From: Paenibacillus pectinilyticus | GTDB lineage: Bacteria > Bacillota > Bacilli > Paenibacillales > NBRC-103111 | Assembly: GCF_001700435.1 (NCBI RefSeq) | Contig: NZ_LYPC01000022.1 | Coordinates: 124,001 to 188,000 of the forward strand | DNA length: 64,000 nt | Reading direction: 5' to 3' | Shown: piece by piece, positions 17,655 to 26,890 of the stretch | Layout: each line of letters opens with the position of its first letter | Numbering within the stretch: position 1 is the stretch's first letter | Translations under genes and position numbers: made by a program | The notes under the pieces: generated by a model | Seen by the model: the letters and a program-made list of their open reading frames with translations, nothing else | The model's database searches: none | Told to the model about the DNA's origin: nothing

Positions 17655-18698
17655 TTAAACAGCTTTTTCCTCAATGGTGCTATCCTCTAGACGTGTAGGC
17701 CTGCTCTTCGCTTTATACACACCGAGCATCATCCCTGTCCCCAGTGCGGTACATTCAAGCGGCTTATCCGCGATATGTACGGCAACGCCAGTTTCGACAC
17801 GAATCCGTTCATCGATGCCATCTAAAAGCGCGCCGCCTCCACACAGCAGAATCCCTTGTTCCATTACATCGCCTGCAAGCTCTGGAGGACATAATTCTAA
17901 GGTCGCTCGTATCGCTTCGATCAAGGTAACTAAGAATTCATTAACTACCGTGTAAATTTCACTTGATACCAAACGGATCGAACGGGGCAATCCATCAACC
18001 AAATCACGTCCACGGATATCGAGCGATCGTTCTTCCGTTGACGTACTGCATGTCCCGATTTGTTTTTTTATGTGCTCAGCAGTTGGTGCTCCGATTTCCA
18101 TGTTATATTGTCGTTTCACATATTCGATAATATCACGATCAATGGATAACCCGGCTCGATTAATCGTATGACTGGCAACGATGCCACCGAGCGACAATAC
18201 GGCTACCTGACATGTTCCGCCACCGATATCGAGAATTAAGTGACCGACAGGTTCATCGAGCATAAGTCCCGCACCGAGAGCTGCAGCAATAGGTTCCTCA
18301 ACGGCTATCGCTTTTTTGGCTCCTTTGTGGACGATCGTTTCTTCGATGGCCCGCTTCTGGACATTCGTAATCCCGCATGGCACCGTTATGTAAATCTGAG
18401 AGCTCCGCAGAAAAGAGGGTCTACCTTGTATTTTTTTGATAAAATGATTTAACATGATGCTTGTCTTATCAAAATTTGCGATGACACCATTGATTAACGG
18501 ATACGTGATATCCACATGGGCAGGAGCTCGACCAATCATGGCTTGCGCTTCAGCCCCTGCGGCAAGTAACTCACCTGTATGTTGATTAAATGCGACGACC
18601 GATGGTTCGTTGAGCACAATCCCTTTTCCTTTTTCGAAAATGACTGTGTTGGATGTACCTAAATCTATCCCAAATAACTTATCGAATTGTTTGAACAT
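17655..18698 (-). CDS. mreBH: MreB/Mbl-family actin homologue (MreBH-like)
   Basis: A 347-residue cytoskeletal ATPase that guides cell-wall synthesis along the cylinder. Actin-fold motifs are intact: phosphate 1 FGIDLGTSNTVIF (residues 9-21), connect 1 near AVEEPIAAALGAG, phosphate 2 LILDIGGGTCQVAVLSLGG, and adenosine motif ILLCGGGALLDGI. AAAGGAGGA sits 8 nt before the ATG. It stands alone rather than in an mreBCD operon, as mreBH and mbl do in Bacillus, so MreBH or Mbl is likelier than the division-cluster MreB. The paralogue assignment is inferred from context. Confidence 0.85.
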   Translation of the reverse strand: MFKQFDKLFGIDLGTSNTVIFEKGKGIVLNEPSVVAFNQHTGELLAAGAEAQAMIGRAPAHVDITYPLINGVIANFDKTSIMLNHFIKKIQGRPSFLRSSQIYITVPCGITNVQKRAIEETIVHKGAKKAIAVEEPIAAALGAGLMLDEPVGHLILDIGGGTCQVAVLSLGGIVASHTINRAGLSIDRDIIEYVKRQYNMEIGAPTAEHIKKQIGTCSTSTEERSLDIRGRDLVDGLPRSIRLVSSEIYTVVNEFLVTLIEAIRATLELCPPELAGDVMEQGILLCGGGALLDGIDERIRVETGVAVHIADKPLECTALGTGMMLGVYKAKSRPTRLEDSTIEEKAV

Positions 18699-18818
18699 TA
18701 CTCATTTTCCTCCTTTGATTGTAAGTAAGATGGCCTTGGAGGTGGCATTCACGTCTATATAGTATTCTGGTCCTTTCCGCGTTTTAAGGGGGCTCGTGTC
18801 GAATTTATGTTAATTAGT

Positions 18819-18851
18819 GTTCATATTGAGTTCACTTACGAACGGTATATT
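18819..18851 (+). promoter_or_regulatory. direct-repeat operator and -10 box of the two-component operon
   Basis: GTTCAT (18819-18824) and GTTCAC (18830-18835) start 11 bp apart, the spacing typical of OmpR/PhoB-type tandem binding. A -10 box TATATT (18846-18851) follows exactly 10 bp after the second repeat and there is no good -35. The same architecture recurs before the RND gene at 20940-20972. Confidence 0.65.
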
Positions 18852-18876
18852 AGTACAGGAACAAGGGGGAATTACG

Positions 18877-19557
18877 ATGCCAAAAGTAATGATTGTTGAC
18901 GACGATATACATATTCGTGAGCTGATTCGTTTGTATTTAGAGGACGAAGGCTTTGAGATTATAGAAATGCCCAATGGCGCTGAAGCGTGGGAATATGCCG
19001 AGTTTAACCCGGTAGATCTCTATATTTTGGATATCATGATGCCTCACATGGATGGTTGGGAGCTCTGTGTAAAGTTGCGCCAGCATGGCAATACGCCGAT
19101 TCTGATGATCACTGCGAAAGGGGAAGCTCCTGACCGGATTAAAGGGTTTCAGCTTGGGACAGATGACTATTTGGTCAAGCCTTTCGATCCTGTTGAGCTT
19201 GTGTTGCGCGTAAAAGCCCTGCTGAAACGTTACGGTGTATCCACTTCCCAAACTATCAAGCTTGGTGAAGTTATTTTAGATCGCAAGAGTTACCAAATTA
19301 ATTATCGAGACAATCCACCCCTGACATTGCCAATGAAAGAATTCGAGCTTTTATACAAGCTTGGCAGCTATCCTGGACAATTATTTACACGAGTGAATCT
19401 GATCGAAGATATTTGGGGGTTCGATTATGATGGGGACGAGCGAACCGTGGATGTTCATGTAAAAAGGCTCCGGGAACGATTCACGAGTTTCGAATCGGAA
19501 TTCCGGATTGTGACACTCCGCGGCCTCGGATACAGGCTGGAGGTTACCCGTGATTAA
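18877..19557 (+). CDS. OmpR/PhoB-family response regulator
   Basis: A 226-residue response regulator. The receiver domain (1-118) has the acidic pair at DDD near residues 8-10, phospho-acceptor Asp52 in YILDIMMPHMDGW, Thr in LMITAKG and Lys in DYLVKPFDP. A winged-helix DNA-binding domain (about 130-226) ends ERTVDVHVKRLRERF ... IVTLRGLGYRLE. ATG 18877 is chosen for the AAGGGGG upstream, although the frame stays open to 18817. It overlaps the kinase gene by 8 nt. The shared direct-repeat operator suggests that it regulates itself and the downstream RND pump. Confidence 0.92.
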   Translation: MPKVMIVDDDIHIRELIRLYLEDEGFEIIEMPNGAEAWEYAEFNPVDLYILDIMMPHMDGWELCVKLRQHGNTPILMITAKGEAPDRIKGFQLGTDDYLVKPFDPVELVLRVKALLKRYGVSTSQTIKLGEVILDRKSYQINYRDNPPLTLPMKEFELLYKLGSYPGQLFTRVNLIEDIWGFDYDGDERTVDVHVKRLRERFTSFESEFRIVTLRGLGYRLEVTRD

Positions 19558-20923
19558 ATCATTATACGTAAGGATCATACTCACTTTCGTTGGCGCTGTC
19601 ATTATCAGCTTGATCTTGTCGTTCTACATCATTTCTTTGATCTATCAAAGGCAACTCAATGATCTGGTAACGGATAACCTCATCGCTAACGGCAAAAAGA
19701 TCATTCAAACGTACCAGACAACCCCGTCTGCACAACTACAACCTTTTATGCAGAACGTATCCGGTATATCGAATACGAGCATCCAGATTTATGATCATAA
19801 TGGCGATGCGATCCTAAACCAGAATAATTTGTTCATTCAAGTAAAACCTAATAGCATTCAAAGTGTCGTTGCGGGCAATGTCTTTCGTGAAGTAGACGTC
19901 GGTAAGGAGCATCAGGTGTTTACGGGGCTTCCTTTTCAGTCGAATGGAGAGTCTTATGCCTTATTTCTAACGTTGGATTCAGGGAAACTTGAACATGTTT
20001 TCTCGTATGTTGTTCAAACGCTGCTTCTTTCCGTACTCATACTCGGCAGCTTATTGATTCTCATCGCAGCCCGTTTTATCGTAAAACCGATTAAGCGTTT
20101 AACGCAGGCGACCAAACGGATGGCTAAGGGGATATTCGATATTCAGTTACCGTCGAATCGCCGAGATGAAATCGGCCAATTGACGGCCAGTTTTAACGAA
20201 ATGGCTATCGAACTAGCCAATCTGGATCGAATGCGCCAGGAATTCGTTACCAACGTCTCGCATGAGTTCCAGACACCGCTAACCTCCATAACAGGATTTA
20301 CCAAAGCGCTGAAACATAAAGCGATGAGCGAAGAAAGCCGGCTGCATTATTTGACCATTATCGAGGAGGAGAGTAAGCGGTTATCCCGATTAAGCCAAAA
20401 TCTCCTGCAATTATCTCACCTGCAGCATAAGGATTCTCCTTTGAAGCCTAGTATGTATCGGTTGGATGAGCAGTTAAGGAATGTGATGATCACCTTAGAG
20501 CCTCAATGGGCAGGGAAACAAATCGCGCTCGACATTGAATTTGAACAGATTCAGATTGAAGCAGAGGAAGATCAGTTGAATCAAGTATGGGTCAATTTAT
20601 TGAGCAACAGCATTAAATTCACTCCTGCAGCTGGAAAGATTCAAGTTAGCGCTGTGATTCAAGGGAAGCTTGTGTTTGTCACCTTCTCCGATAATGGTCC
20701 AGGCATTCCTGAGGATTTGCGTTCGAGCATCTTTATGCCTTTCTACAAGGTCGACAAATCCCGCAATAGTTCGATTCAGGGGAACGGGCTCGGACTTTCT
20801 ATCGTCAAACCAATTGTGGATAGCCATCATGGCGAAATTCTCGTATCAACTTCTGTCTGGGGAGGTTCCTCCTTTACTGTACAATTGCCACTTCGACACG
20901 TAGTGGAACGCAATCCCATTTGA
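19550..20923 (+). CDS. membrane sensor histidine kinase (HAMP-HisKA-HATPase)
   Basis: A 457-residue partner kinase of the upstream regulator. TM helices at about 7-29 and 155-180 bracket an extracytoplasmic sensor loop. HAMP lies about 180-232, HisKA carries His238 in NVSHEFQTPLTSITG, and the HATPase has N box WVNLLSNSIKFT, G1 DNGPGIPE and G2 GNGLGLSIVK. The H-box has Gln where Arg/Lys is usual (HEFQTPL). The GTG start lies inside the end of the regulator gene, so translation is coupled. The signal is unknown. Cell-envelope stress would fit the RND partner, but that is inference. Confidence 0.92.
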   Translation: MIKSLYVRIILTFVGAVIISLILSFYIISLIYQRQLNDLVTDNLIANGKKIIQTYQTTPSAQLQPFMQNVSGISNTSIQIYDHNGDAILNQNNLFIQVKPNSIQSVVAGNVFREVDVGKEHQVFTGLPFQSNGESYALFLTLDSGKLEHVFSYVVQTLLLSVLILGSLLILIAARFIVKPIKRLTQATKRMAKGIFDIQLPSNRRDEIGQLTASFNEMAIELANLDRMRQEFVTNVSHEFQTPLTSITGFTKALKHKAMSEESRLHYLTIIEEESKRLSRLSQNLLQLSHLQHKDSPLKPSMYRLDEQLRNVMITLEPQWAGKQIALDIEFEQIQIEAEEDQLNQVWVNLLSNSIKFTPAAGKIQVSAVIQGKLVFVTFSDNGPGIPEDLRSSIFMPFYKVDKSRNSSIQGNGLGLSIVKPIVDSHHGEILVSTSVWGGSSFTVQLPLRHVVERNPI

Positions 20924-20939
20924 TCATTTGTAAACTACT

Positions 20940-20972
20940 GTTCATATTGAATCCATCTTGGTGCGTTATACT
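20940..20972 (+). promoter_or_regulatory. direct-repeat operator and -10 box of the RND gene
   Basis: GTTCAT (20940-20945) and ATCCAT (20951-20956) start 11 bp apart. TATACT (20967-20972) begins 10 bp after the second repeat. This copies the layout before the two-component operon, including the shared string TGTTCATATTGA. A purine-only GA-rich leader with the ribosome site follows. Confidence 0.65.
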
Positions 20973-21007
20973 AGCCAGAGAAAGAGAGAGGAGAGAGATA
21001 GAGAGAT

Positions 21008-24000
21008 ATGAGTTGGATTACAAAATTGAGTCTTAAGAACGGGGTAGCCGTCGTTATTCTGTGTATGCTTGTGTTAGGGTATGGGCTATACTCGGCGACG
21101 CAGATCAAGCAGCAGACATTTCCTGACCTTGAATTCCCTGCCGTATTTGTGCAAGCGAGTTATCCAGGTGCATCAACTGAAGAGGTTGAGAATGAGGTTA
21201 CCACACCTGTCGAGAGTCTTTTACTCGGGATGAAGGGTTACGATTCGTTAACAAGTACATCATCTGAAAATATGGCGAGTATATTTCTCCAATATCCATT
21301 CGGGACCAATATGGACAAAGCGAATGCCGATGTTGAAGCTGCTATTGGGAAGCTGAAATTGCCTGATCGCGCAACGGTTTCCTTGCAACGGTTGTCCATC
21401 AATTCAGCACCTATCTATGAAGCTGCCGTCTTTTCTAACAAAGAGAATGCACAGGCACTGCAAGATAAGCTCGAGAACGAAGTCGTTCCTAAGCTTCGCA
21501 AGCTTGCAGGTGTCAACTCCATTACACTAGGCGGTACGGATTCATCCGAAATCCGGATACAAGTCGACAAGGAGAAGACAGCCCAAGCGGGTATTTCGTT
21601 AACAAGTATTCAAAATGCTATACAATCTCTCAATTACGCGCTTCCGCTCGGAACTGTAACGCAGGATCAAACCACAATTCCGATTCGTTTAGTGGGCAAT
21701 CTGGATTCCCTGCAAAAGGTTAAAGATTTGAAGCTAGCTCCAGGCTTGAAACTCACGGATATCGCTGAGATTACAACGGTATCGTCACAAAATTCCATTA
21801 CACGTTTTAATGGGAATCCGAGTTTTACGATCTCTGTTTTGAAAAACCAAGACGCCAACACGGCGGATGTCGCCAACTTGGTGAAGGACGCCCTTGCGAC
21901 CTATGAAGGCGCGGGAGGGTTGGACACGCATGTCATTTCTGACTCCGGTGCGGAAATTGAACATTCTGTCTCCTCCTTGGTGAGAGAAGGATTGTACGGT
22001 ACATTATTTTGTATCCTGATCATTTTCCTTTTCCTTCGTAACGTTCGAGCTACGATCATCTCTATTATTTCGTTACCGATTTCGATCTTCGTAACGATTG
22101 CTGTGTTGCATCAAATGGGTTACACACTCAACATTATGACGCTTGGAGGCATAGCCGTTTCCATCGGAAGAATTGTCGACGATAGCATTGTCGTTATTGA
22201 GAACATTTATAGATGGCGTCAGGAAAAGGGCACCGAGATGAAAGGCAAGGAACTTGCCTATAAAGCTACGAAAGAAGTGATTGGCGCCGTAGCCTCATCC
22301 ACGCTTGCGACGGTTGTTGTGTTCTTGCCGCTTGCTTTCGTGTCGGGAATCATCGGAGAGTTCTTTCGCCCATTCTCCTACGCGGTCGTTATTTCGATTG
22401 TCACTTCATTACTCGTATCCGTCATGCTCATTCCGATTCTGGGTGCGAAGTTCTTCAAGAAAGCCGTGGGTCATGAGAAGGAAGGATTCCTGCAGCGCGG
22501 CTTCGAGAAGCTTCTACGCGGCGCATTGAAGCGTAAAGCATTGTCCATCGGTACAGCGATTGTACTCCTTGTAGGTTCTCTGGCTACAATTCCTGTGCTT
22601 GGTGTTACGTTCTTGCCATCGACACCTGCGCCGACAGCCCAAATTAACTTAGTGCTGCCAACAAAGAGTGGGCTTGATCAAACGGCAAAAGTCAGCGAGG
22701 CTGTTGAAGCTTATGTTAAAGCGTTGCCTGGCATCGTGGATTACAAAGTAGACATTGGAGGCAAAGGTGACAATCCATTTGCGCTAACGGGTCCAAGTAA
22801 TAAAGCGACGTTTAACGCTACATTCGCAGAGGGAACTGACATCGATCCTATGTTGGCAAAAATGAATACAGAGTTGCAGCCAATCGTTGTGGCTTCGGTT
22901 CCAGATACCAAAGTTGAAGCGAAAGCTGGCGCTCAAGAATCTGGCCCACCGACTGGGAATGCGATTGACGTCAGTCTCTATTCGAATAACCCGAATGACT
23001 TGGCTTCAGCATCGAAGCAGGTCGAGCAATTATTAAAGCAAAACACAGAGCTGAAGGAAATCACGAATAATCTCAGTGATGTAACAGCAAAGTGGGTGCT
23101 GACACTTAATGGAGCAGGCAGAGATGCGAATATCTCTTCTTTCCAAATCATGCAGGTCGTAAATGAACAATTGCGCCCGTTGAGTGTAGGAACCTATACA
23201 TTGGACGGAAAAGCCATAGCCATTACGATGGCCTATAAACAACAAATTGGTTCCAAACAACAATTAGAAGATATTGCTATACCAACCGCGGCTGGAGTTA
23301 AGAAATTGAAAGACATCGCAGATGTGTCCGAATCTTCTGCACCGACCAGTGTCAATCACGAGGATGGTAAACCTTTTGCGAAGGTGAGTGCACAGATCAA
23401 AGGTTCTAACACCGCTGAGGTAACTAAAAATGTAAAAAAAGATATCGAAAGCTTAGCACTTCCGAGTACGGTCGAGCTTAAATTCGGCGGCGGACTCGAA
23501 ATGATTAACGAAGGCTTCGCCAGCATCGGGATCGCAATCGGTTCTGCCATAGGCCTTGTTTTCCTTGTCATGAGTATGACTTTCGGTGGATTACTTACGC
23601 CGCTGATCATTCTCTCGTCCTTGCTGTTCGTGCCTGTAGGGGCTTTGGGAGGCCTTCTGATTACAGGTCAATCCTTATCGATGAGTGTCATGATCGGATT
23701 GCTCATGCTTGTCGGAATCGTTGTTACGAACGCTGTCGTGCTACTCGATCGTGTTGAGAAAAATCGTAAGACCGGTATGGATCTAACCGAAGCCATCGTA
23801 GAAGCAGCCAAAATCCGGATGAGACCGATTCTGATGACCGCTTGCGCGACCATTCTTGCGCTTGTCCCGCTCGCATTATCGAAATCCGCATCCTCAAGCC
23901 TCATCTCTAGTGGTTTGGCGATTACGGTTATCGGCGGACTTGCAACATCGACATTGCTTACTTTGATCGTACTGCCAGTCATTTATCTCATTACGGGTAA

Positions 24001-24037
24001 GCGCCGTAAGGTTCAGGAAGTTGAGAATTTCGAGTAA
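21008..24037 (+). CDS. RND-superfamily efflux transporter (SwrC/AcrB-like)
   Basis: A 1009-residue inner-membrane RND pump with 12 TM helices in the usual 1+5, 1+5 arrangement and two large extracytoplasmic loops. The N-terminus has FPDLEFPAVFVQASYPGAS, matching AcrB/SwrC. TM4 carries GGIAVSIGRIVDDSIVVIENIYRW with the proton-relay acidic pair (usually DD in AcrB TM4). The equivalent in the second half is MSVMIGLLMLVGIVVTNAVVLLDRVE. Bacillus SwrC/YerP exports surfactin-like lipopeptides, so hydrophobic toxin export is plausible. No membrane-fusion partner gene is adjacent, as in SwrC. Expression is likely controlled by the upstream two-component system. Confidence 0.9.
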   Translation: MSWITKLSLKNGVAVVILCMLVLGYGLYSATQIKQQTFPDLEFPAVFVQASYPGASTEEVENEVTTPVESLLLGMKGYDSLTSTSSENMASIFLQYPFGTNMDKANADVEAAIGKLKLPDRATVSLQRLSINSAPIYEAAVFSNKENAQALQDKLENEVVPKLRKLAGVNSITLGGTDSSEIRIQVDKEKTAQAGISLTSIQNAIQSLNYALPLGTVTQDQTTIPIRLVGNLDSLQKVKDLKLAPGLKLTDIAEITTVSSQNSITRFNGNPSFTISVLKNQDANTADVANLVKDALATYEGAGGLDTHVISDSGAEIEHSVSSLVREGLYGTLFCILIIFLFLRNVRATIISIISLPISIFVTIAVLHQMGYTLNIMTLGGIAVSIGRIVDDSIVVIENIYRWRQEKGTEMKGKELAYKATKEVIGAVASSTLATVVVFLPLAFVSGIIGEFFRPFSYAVVISIVTSLLVSVMLIPILGAKFFKKAVGHEKEGFLQRGFEKLLRGALKRKALSIGTAIVLLVGSLATIPVLGVTFLPSTPAPTAQINLVLPTKSGLDQTAKVSEAVEAYVKALPGIVDYKVDIGGKGDNPFALTGPSNKATFNATFAEGTDIDPMLAKMNTELQPIVVASVPDTKVEAKAGAQESGPPTGNAIDVSLYSNNPNDLASASKQVEQLLKQNTELKEITNNLSDVTAKWVLTLNGAGRDANISSFQIMQVVNEQLRPLSVGTYTLDGKAIAITMAYKQQIGSKQQLEDIAIPTAAGVKKLKDIADVSESSAPTSVNHEDGKPFAKVSAQIKGSNTAEVTKNVKKDIESLALPSTVELKFGGGLEMINEGFASIGIAIGSAIGLVFLVMSMTFGGLLTPLIILSSLLFVPVGALGGLLITGQSLSMSVMIGLLMLVGIVVTNAVVLLDRVEKNRKTGMDLTEAIVEAAKIRMRPILMTACATILALVPLALSKSASSSLISSGLAITVIGGLATSTLLTLIVLPVIYLITGKRRKVQEVENFE

Positions 24038-24092
24038 TATGTGGAACATAGTTTGGAAACATGTGGAACATATCTAGGGAAATACAAAGTAG

Positions 24093-24122
24093 AAAAAACG
24101 TCCTCTTTGAGGGCGTTTTTTT
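24093..24122 (+). terminator. intrinsic terminator
   Basis: AAAACGTCCTC pairs with GAGGGCGTTTT around TTT, followed by a T-tract, 55 nt after the RND stop codon. Confidence 0.9.
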
Positions 24123-24209
24123 TCTGCTCTAAATCCCTTTATTTCCCTGCATAAACATGGGGCTGGATTTAGCCACATATAGATGGAGTAACGATAGGGG
24201 GTGGTGTGC

Positions 24210-25529
24210 GTGCGCCCAGGGTACGGCATGTTCCACATACAGGCAGCCAAAATGCGAATGACCCCGCAGCTGCGTAAAGCGATAACGATCCTGCAACTGT
24301 CGACCCCGGAATTGCTGGAGGTTGTCCAACAGGAGATCGTCGATAATCCGGTTTTGGAATTTACGAGAGATGATGGGGCAGCCTATTCTGTCGCTCGTCC
24401 CTACCAGCATAAGCGTGACCCCAACTATGACTACTTCCTACATGTCGCGGCATCGAACGACGTTTCCTTAGAAACACATATCAAGGAGCAGCTGCACTTT
24501 GTACAGCAAATTTCACCAGAAATGCGTCAGATTCTGCACTACATGATTGGAAATTTAGATCATAATGGCTATCTAACCGTCGACTTGCCTGAAATTTCGA
24601 AAGCCTGTAACGTCACGTTGACCCAAGCGGAGCGCGCATTGAGGATTTTGCAGAGTTTTGAACCGCTTGGCATAGGAGCAAGAAATATCAAAGAATGTCT
24701 GCTGCTTCAAGTCCAGTCGTTGTCAGAAAGTTTTCCGATCATGACGATATTAATTCAAAATCATCTGCAAGATGTGGCCCAATATCGCATTCATAAATTA
24801 TCGACAGAGCTGCAAGTATCGACACAAGAACTTCGAACTGCCATTGATTTGATCAAAGGATTAAATCCTAGACCTGGCGCAGCTTTTCACATCGAACCCG
24901 TTCATTATTTGATTCCTGAAGTCATCGTCGAAAAGGCAGGAGATCAACTCGTCGTACTGCTCCATCAAGCAGCATCGTCCCGCCTTGCGATTAATGGTCA
25001 TTATGAACGTATGGCTCAAAATACCAATGAGAATGCCGAGGCCAGTAAGTTCCTCACTGGCAAACTACATGCAGCGAGGTTCTTCCTGAAATGTTTGGAC
25101 CAAAGAAGAAAAGCTATACACCGCGTTGCACAAGCCATAGTGGAGGAACAAAGTGATTTTTTTTGGCATGGCGCCGGCCATCTCAAACCAATGACGTTAA
25201 AGCATATCGCGGATAAGTTGGCCGTGCATGAATCGACGGTCAGTCGCGCTACAGCTGGTAAATACGCTCAAACACCCTGGGGGATCTTTGAGCTTACGTA
25301 CTTTTTCCCAGCAGGATTGCAAATGGAGATCGGAGAAACCGCGTCCTCCGAACATGTCAAAGTGAGAATCAAGGCATGCATCAGCGAGGAAAACATCGAA
25401 AAGCCTTACTCCGATCAAAAGCTGGCTGATCTCCTAAGACAAGAAGGCATTCATATTTCACGTAGGACCGTCACCAAATATAGAGAAGAGCTCGGCATTT
25501 CTTCTTCTGTGCGCAGGAAACGCATATAG
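24210..25529 (+). CDS. rpoN: RNA polymerase sigma-54 factor
   Basis: A protein of about 439 residues that directs RNA polymerase to -24/-12 promoters and needs an AAA+ activator. Region I (MTPQLRKAITILQLSTPELLEVVQQEIVDNPVLEF) carries the Gln/Leu-rich activator-interacting segment. A core-binding middle follows, then the HTH around LAVHESTVSRATAGKYAQTPWG, and the C-terminal RpoN box SRRTVTKYRE (consensus ARRTVAKYRE). AGGGGGTG at 24196-24203 supports GTG 24210. ATG 24228 with a weaker AGGG is the alternative. The gene sits one gene away from a sigma-54-dependent operon and 13 kb from its likely activator, an unusually compact regulon. Confidence 0.93.
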   Translation: MRPGYGMFHIQAAKMRMTPQLRKAITILQLSTPELLEVVQQEIVDNPVLEFTRDDGAAYSVARPYQHKRDPNYDYFLHVAASNDVSLETHIKEQLHFVQQISPEMRQILHYMIGNLDHNGYLTVDLPEISKACNVTLTQAERALRILQSFEPLGIGARNIKECLLLQVQSLSESFPIMTILIQNHLQDVAQYRIHKLSTELQVSTQELRTAIDLIKGLNPRPGAAFHIEPVHYLIPEVIVEKAGDQLVVLLHQAASSRLAINGHYERMAQNTNENAEASKFLTGKLHAARFFLKCLDQRRKAIHRVAQAIVEEQSDFFWHGAGHLKPMTLKHIADKLAVHESTVSRATAGKYAQTPWGIFELTYFFPAGLQMEIGETASSEHVKVRIKACISEENIEKPYSDQKLADLLRQEGIHISRRTVTKYREELGISSSVRRKRI

Positions 25530-25552
25530 TTGTCATACATGGCGGGTCTATC

Positions 25553-26410
25553 TCATTTTAGTGATTTGACCCATAAATTCATGTCCTCAAACTTATCATA
25601 AATATCGCAATTTTTGGTCAATCTGCCGTAATATCGGTAACCCAACTGGAAGAAGACAGCATTCATTCCGAATGAAAGAGCTCTAGATAAGGAGTAAGCG
25701 CAAGTGATATGGCGAGAGATTAAATCTTCTTCCAACGCATGCATAAGCAGTCTCATGAGCCCTAAGTTTCGATAGGCAGGGAGTGTCGCGCAATCCGTCA
25801 TTTCTGCATTGGCATAAACCGTATTGATTTCAGCAGAGGCTGCACTAATCAGTTGTGTTGCCGTTTCAACGAGATAATAGATCGTACCCTCGCGCATGGT
25901 TTTAGCGACATAGGCAGGATCATGCATCGGCGTTGGGTAGGTTTGGAAGATCTCTTTATATAAATTGGCAAGAGATTCAGCGTCTTCGCTGCGAGCAAGG
26001 CGTAACGTACAATGAGTTGGAACGGCTGGTCGATCTGGTTTAAGAGGGATTGCGAACACTTGTTTGATGATCTGATCCTCTTCCAGCCAATAATCACTGG
26101 TGCGACGCTCTAGGTCTTCATACCAAGCCATACAGTAAGCATCAGAGCCGTTATAGTAGCCTTTATAAATACCTTCCAACATACAGCCCTTCGATAAGAA
26201 AGCTTGCCAGTCATGCTCACGTGATTTGATAAATAATTTGGTCAACGTATGCGCTTTGGCAATTTCTACGACTCGTTCGTAGATAGCATCTATATTTCCT
26301 CGATAGTCATCCAATCGCAGCCTTTTATTCAAGCTATCCAGGCAAAACATAATCGTATAATCCGTTCCGCTCTCAATCTGATTCGTATATGACGGCAGTT
26401 CATTAGGCAT
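25553..26410 (-). CDS. ablB: beta-lysine N6-acetyltransferase (AblB/YodP)
   Basis: A 285-residue GNAT enzyme that acetylates beta-lysine made by lysine 2,3-aminomutase. The N-terminal region (about 1-145) is the AblB-specific part. The C-terminal GNAT domain has CTLRLARSEDAESLANLYKEIF and the acetyl-CoA region MTDCATLPAYRNLGLMRLLMHALEE. AGGGGG lies just before ATG 26410, so upstream in-frame codons to 26488 are excluded. In Bacillus this gene (yodP) lies in the kam operon beside kamA. Here it is divergent from the rest of the operon and ends close to rpoN, which converges on it. I could not find a good sigma-54 promoter for it. Confidence 0.85.
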   Translation of the reverse strand: MPNELPSYTNQIESGTDYTIMFCLDSLNKRLRLDDYRGNIDAIYERVVEIAKAHTLTKLFIKSREHDWQAFLSKGCMLEGIYKGYYNGSDAYCMAWYEDLERRTSDYWLEEDQIIKQVFAIPLKPDRPAVPTHCTLRLARSEDAESLANLYKEIFQTYPTPMHDPAYVAKTMREGTIYYLVETATQLISAASAEINTVYANAEMTDCATLPAYRNLGLMRLLMHALEEDLISRHITCAYSLSRALSFGMNAVFFQLGYRYYGRLTKNCDIYDKFEDMNLWVKSLK

Positions 26411-26433
26411 CTTGATTCCCCCTTCACCCTGCA

Positions 26434-26446
26434 TTTTGCTGCAAAA
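26434..26446. promoter_or_regulatory. possible activator binding site (palindrome)
   Basis: TTTTGC-T-GCAAAA is a perfect 13-bp inverted repeat centred about 87 bp upstream of the -24 element of the yokU promoter. That is a normal distance for an enhancer site of a sigma-54 activator. It also lies between the divergent ablB and yokU genes. The role is inferred from position only. Confidence 0.35.
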
Positions 26447-26526
26447 AAATAACAAGTGCAAAAAGTTTGGCGGCTTTTCCCATGACAACTTACCTAGTGC
26501 CGAAATGGGTGCCTTCTGCGAAAAGT

Positions 26527-26542
26527 TGGCATCGATTTTGCA
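26527..26542 (+). promoter_or_regulatory. sigma-54 (-24/-12) promoter of the lysine catabolic operon
   Basis: TGGCATCGATTTTGCA matches the consensus TGGCAC-N5-TTGCA, with GG at 26528-26529 and GC at 26540-26541, exactly 10 bases between them. The expected start of transcription is about 26552-26553, giving a leader of about 46 nt to the yokU ATG. Confidence 0.88.
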
Positions 26543-26598
26543 CCATACACATATAGGCGTAAGAATCTTCTATACCATATGAAGGAGGACGGACGCAT

Positions 26599-26862
26599 AT
26601 GAGTTGCATGTGGTGTGAATCAGAAGATATTCATGAAAGTGTGAAAGATTGTTATTGGATCATGCCTGATGGGCGGCTGGCGGTTCAGATTTTGGAAGTT
26701 CCTGCGCTCGAATGTGCCAATTGTCGTACGTATGTCTTGGAAAGTACTTCACAACTGATTGAGGAAACTCTTTACTGGCATGATGTATCCGCATTAGGAA
26801 CTATTTTTCGCTATGAGGATTTGTTGAAGACTCCGCGAATGAAATATTTCTATCTGAAATAA
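26599..26862 (+). CDS. yokU: YokU-like small zinc-ribbon protein
   Basis: An 87-residue protein with two CxxC pairs, CMWC (residues 3-6) and CANC (about 39-42), the pattern of YgiT/YokU-type zinc fingers. GGAGGA lies 8 nt before the ATG. In Bacillus, yokU is the small first gene of the kam (lysine 2,3-aminomutase) locus, and it keeps that place here as the first gene behind the sigma-54 promoter. The function is not established. A regulatory or cofactor-handling role would be a guess. Confidence 0.8.
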   Translation: MSCMWCESEDIHESVKDCYWIMPDGRLAVQILEVPALECANCRTYVLESTSQLIEETLYWHDVSALGTIFRYEDLLKTPRMKYFYLK

Positions 26863-26890
26863 ACCGAGTCCTAGTCCCTGGGGGTGCTTT

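Noticed and set aside
26411-26526. Sigma-54 promoter for ablB on the minus strand
   Set aside because: Candidates there lack GG or have GG-GC spacing other than 10 bases.
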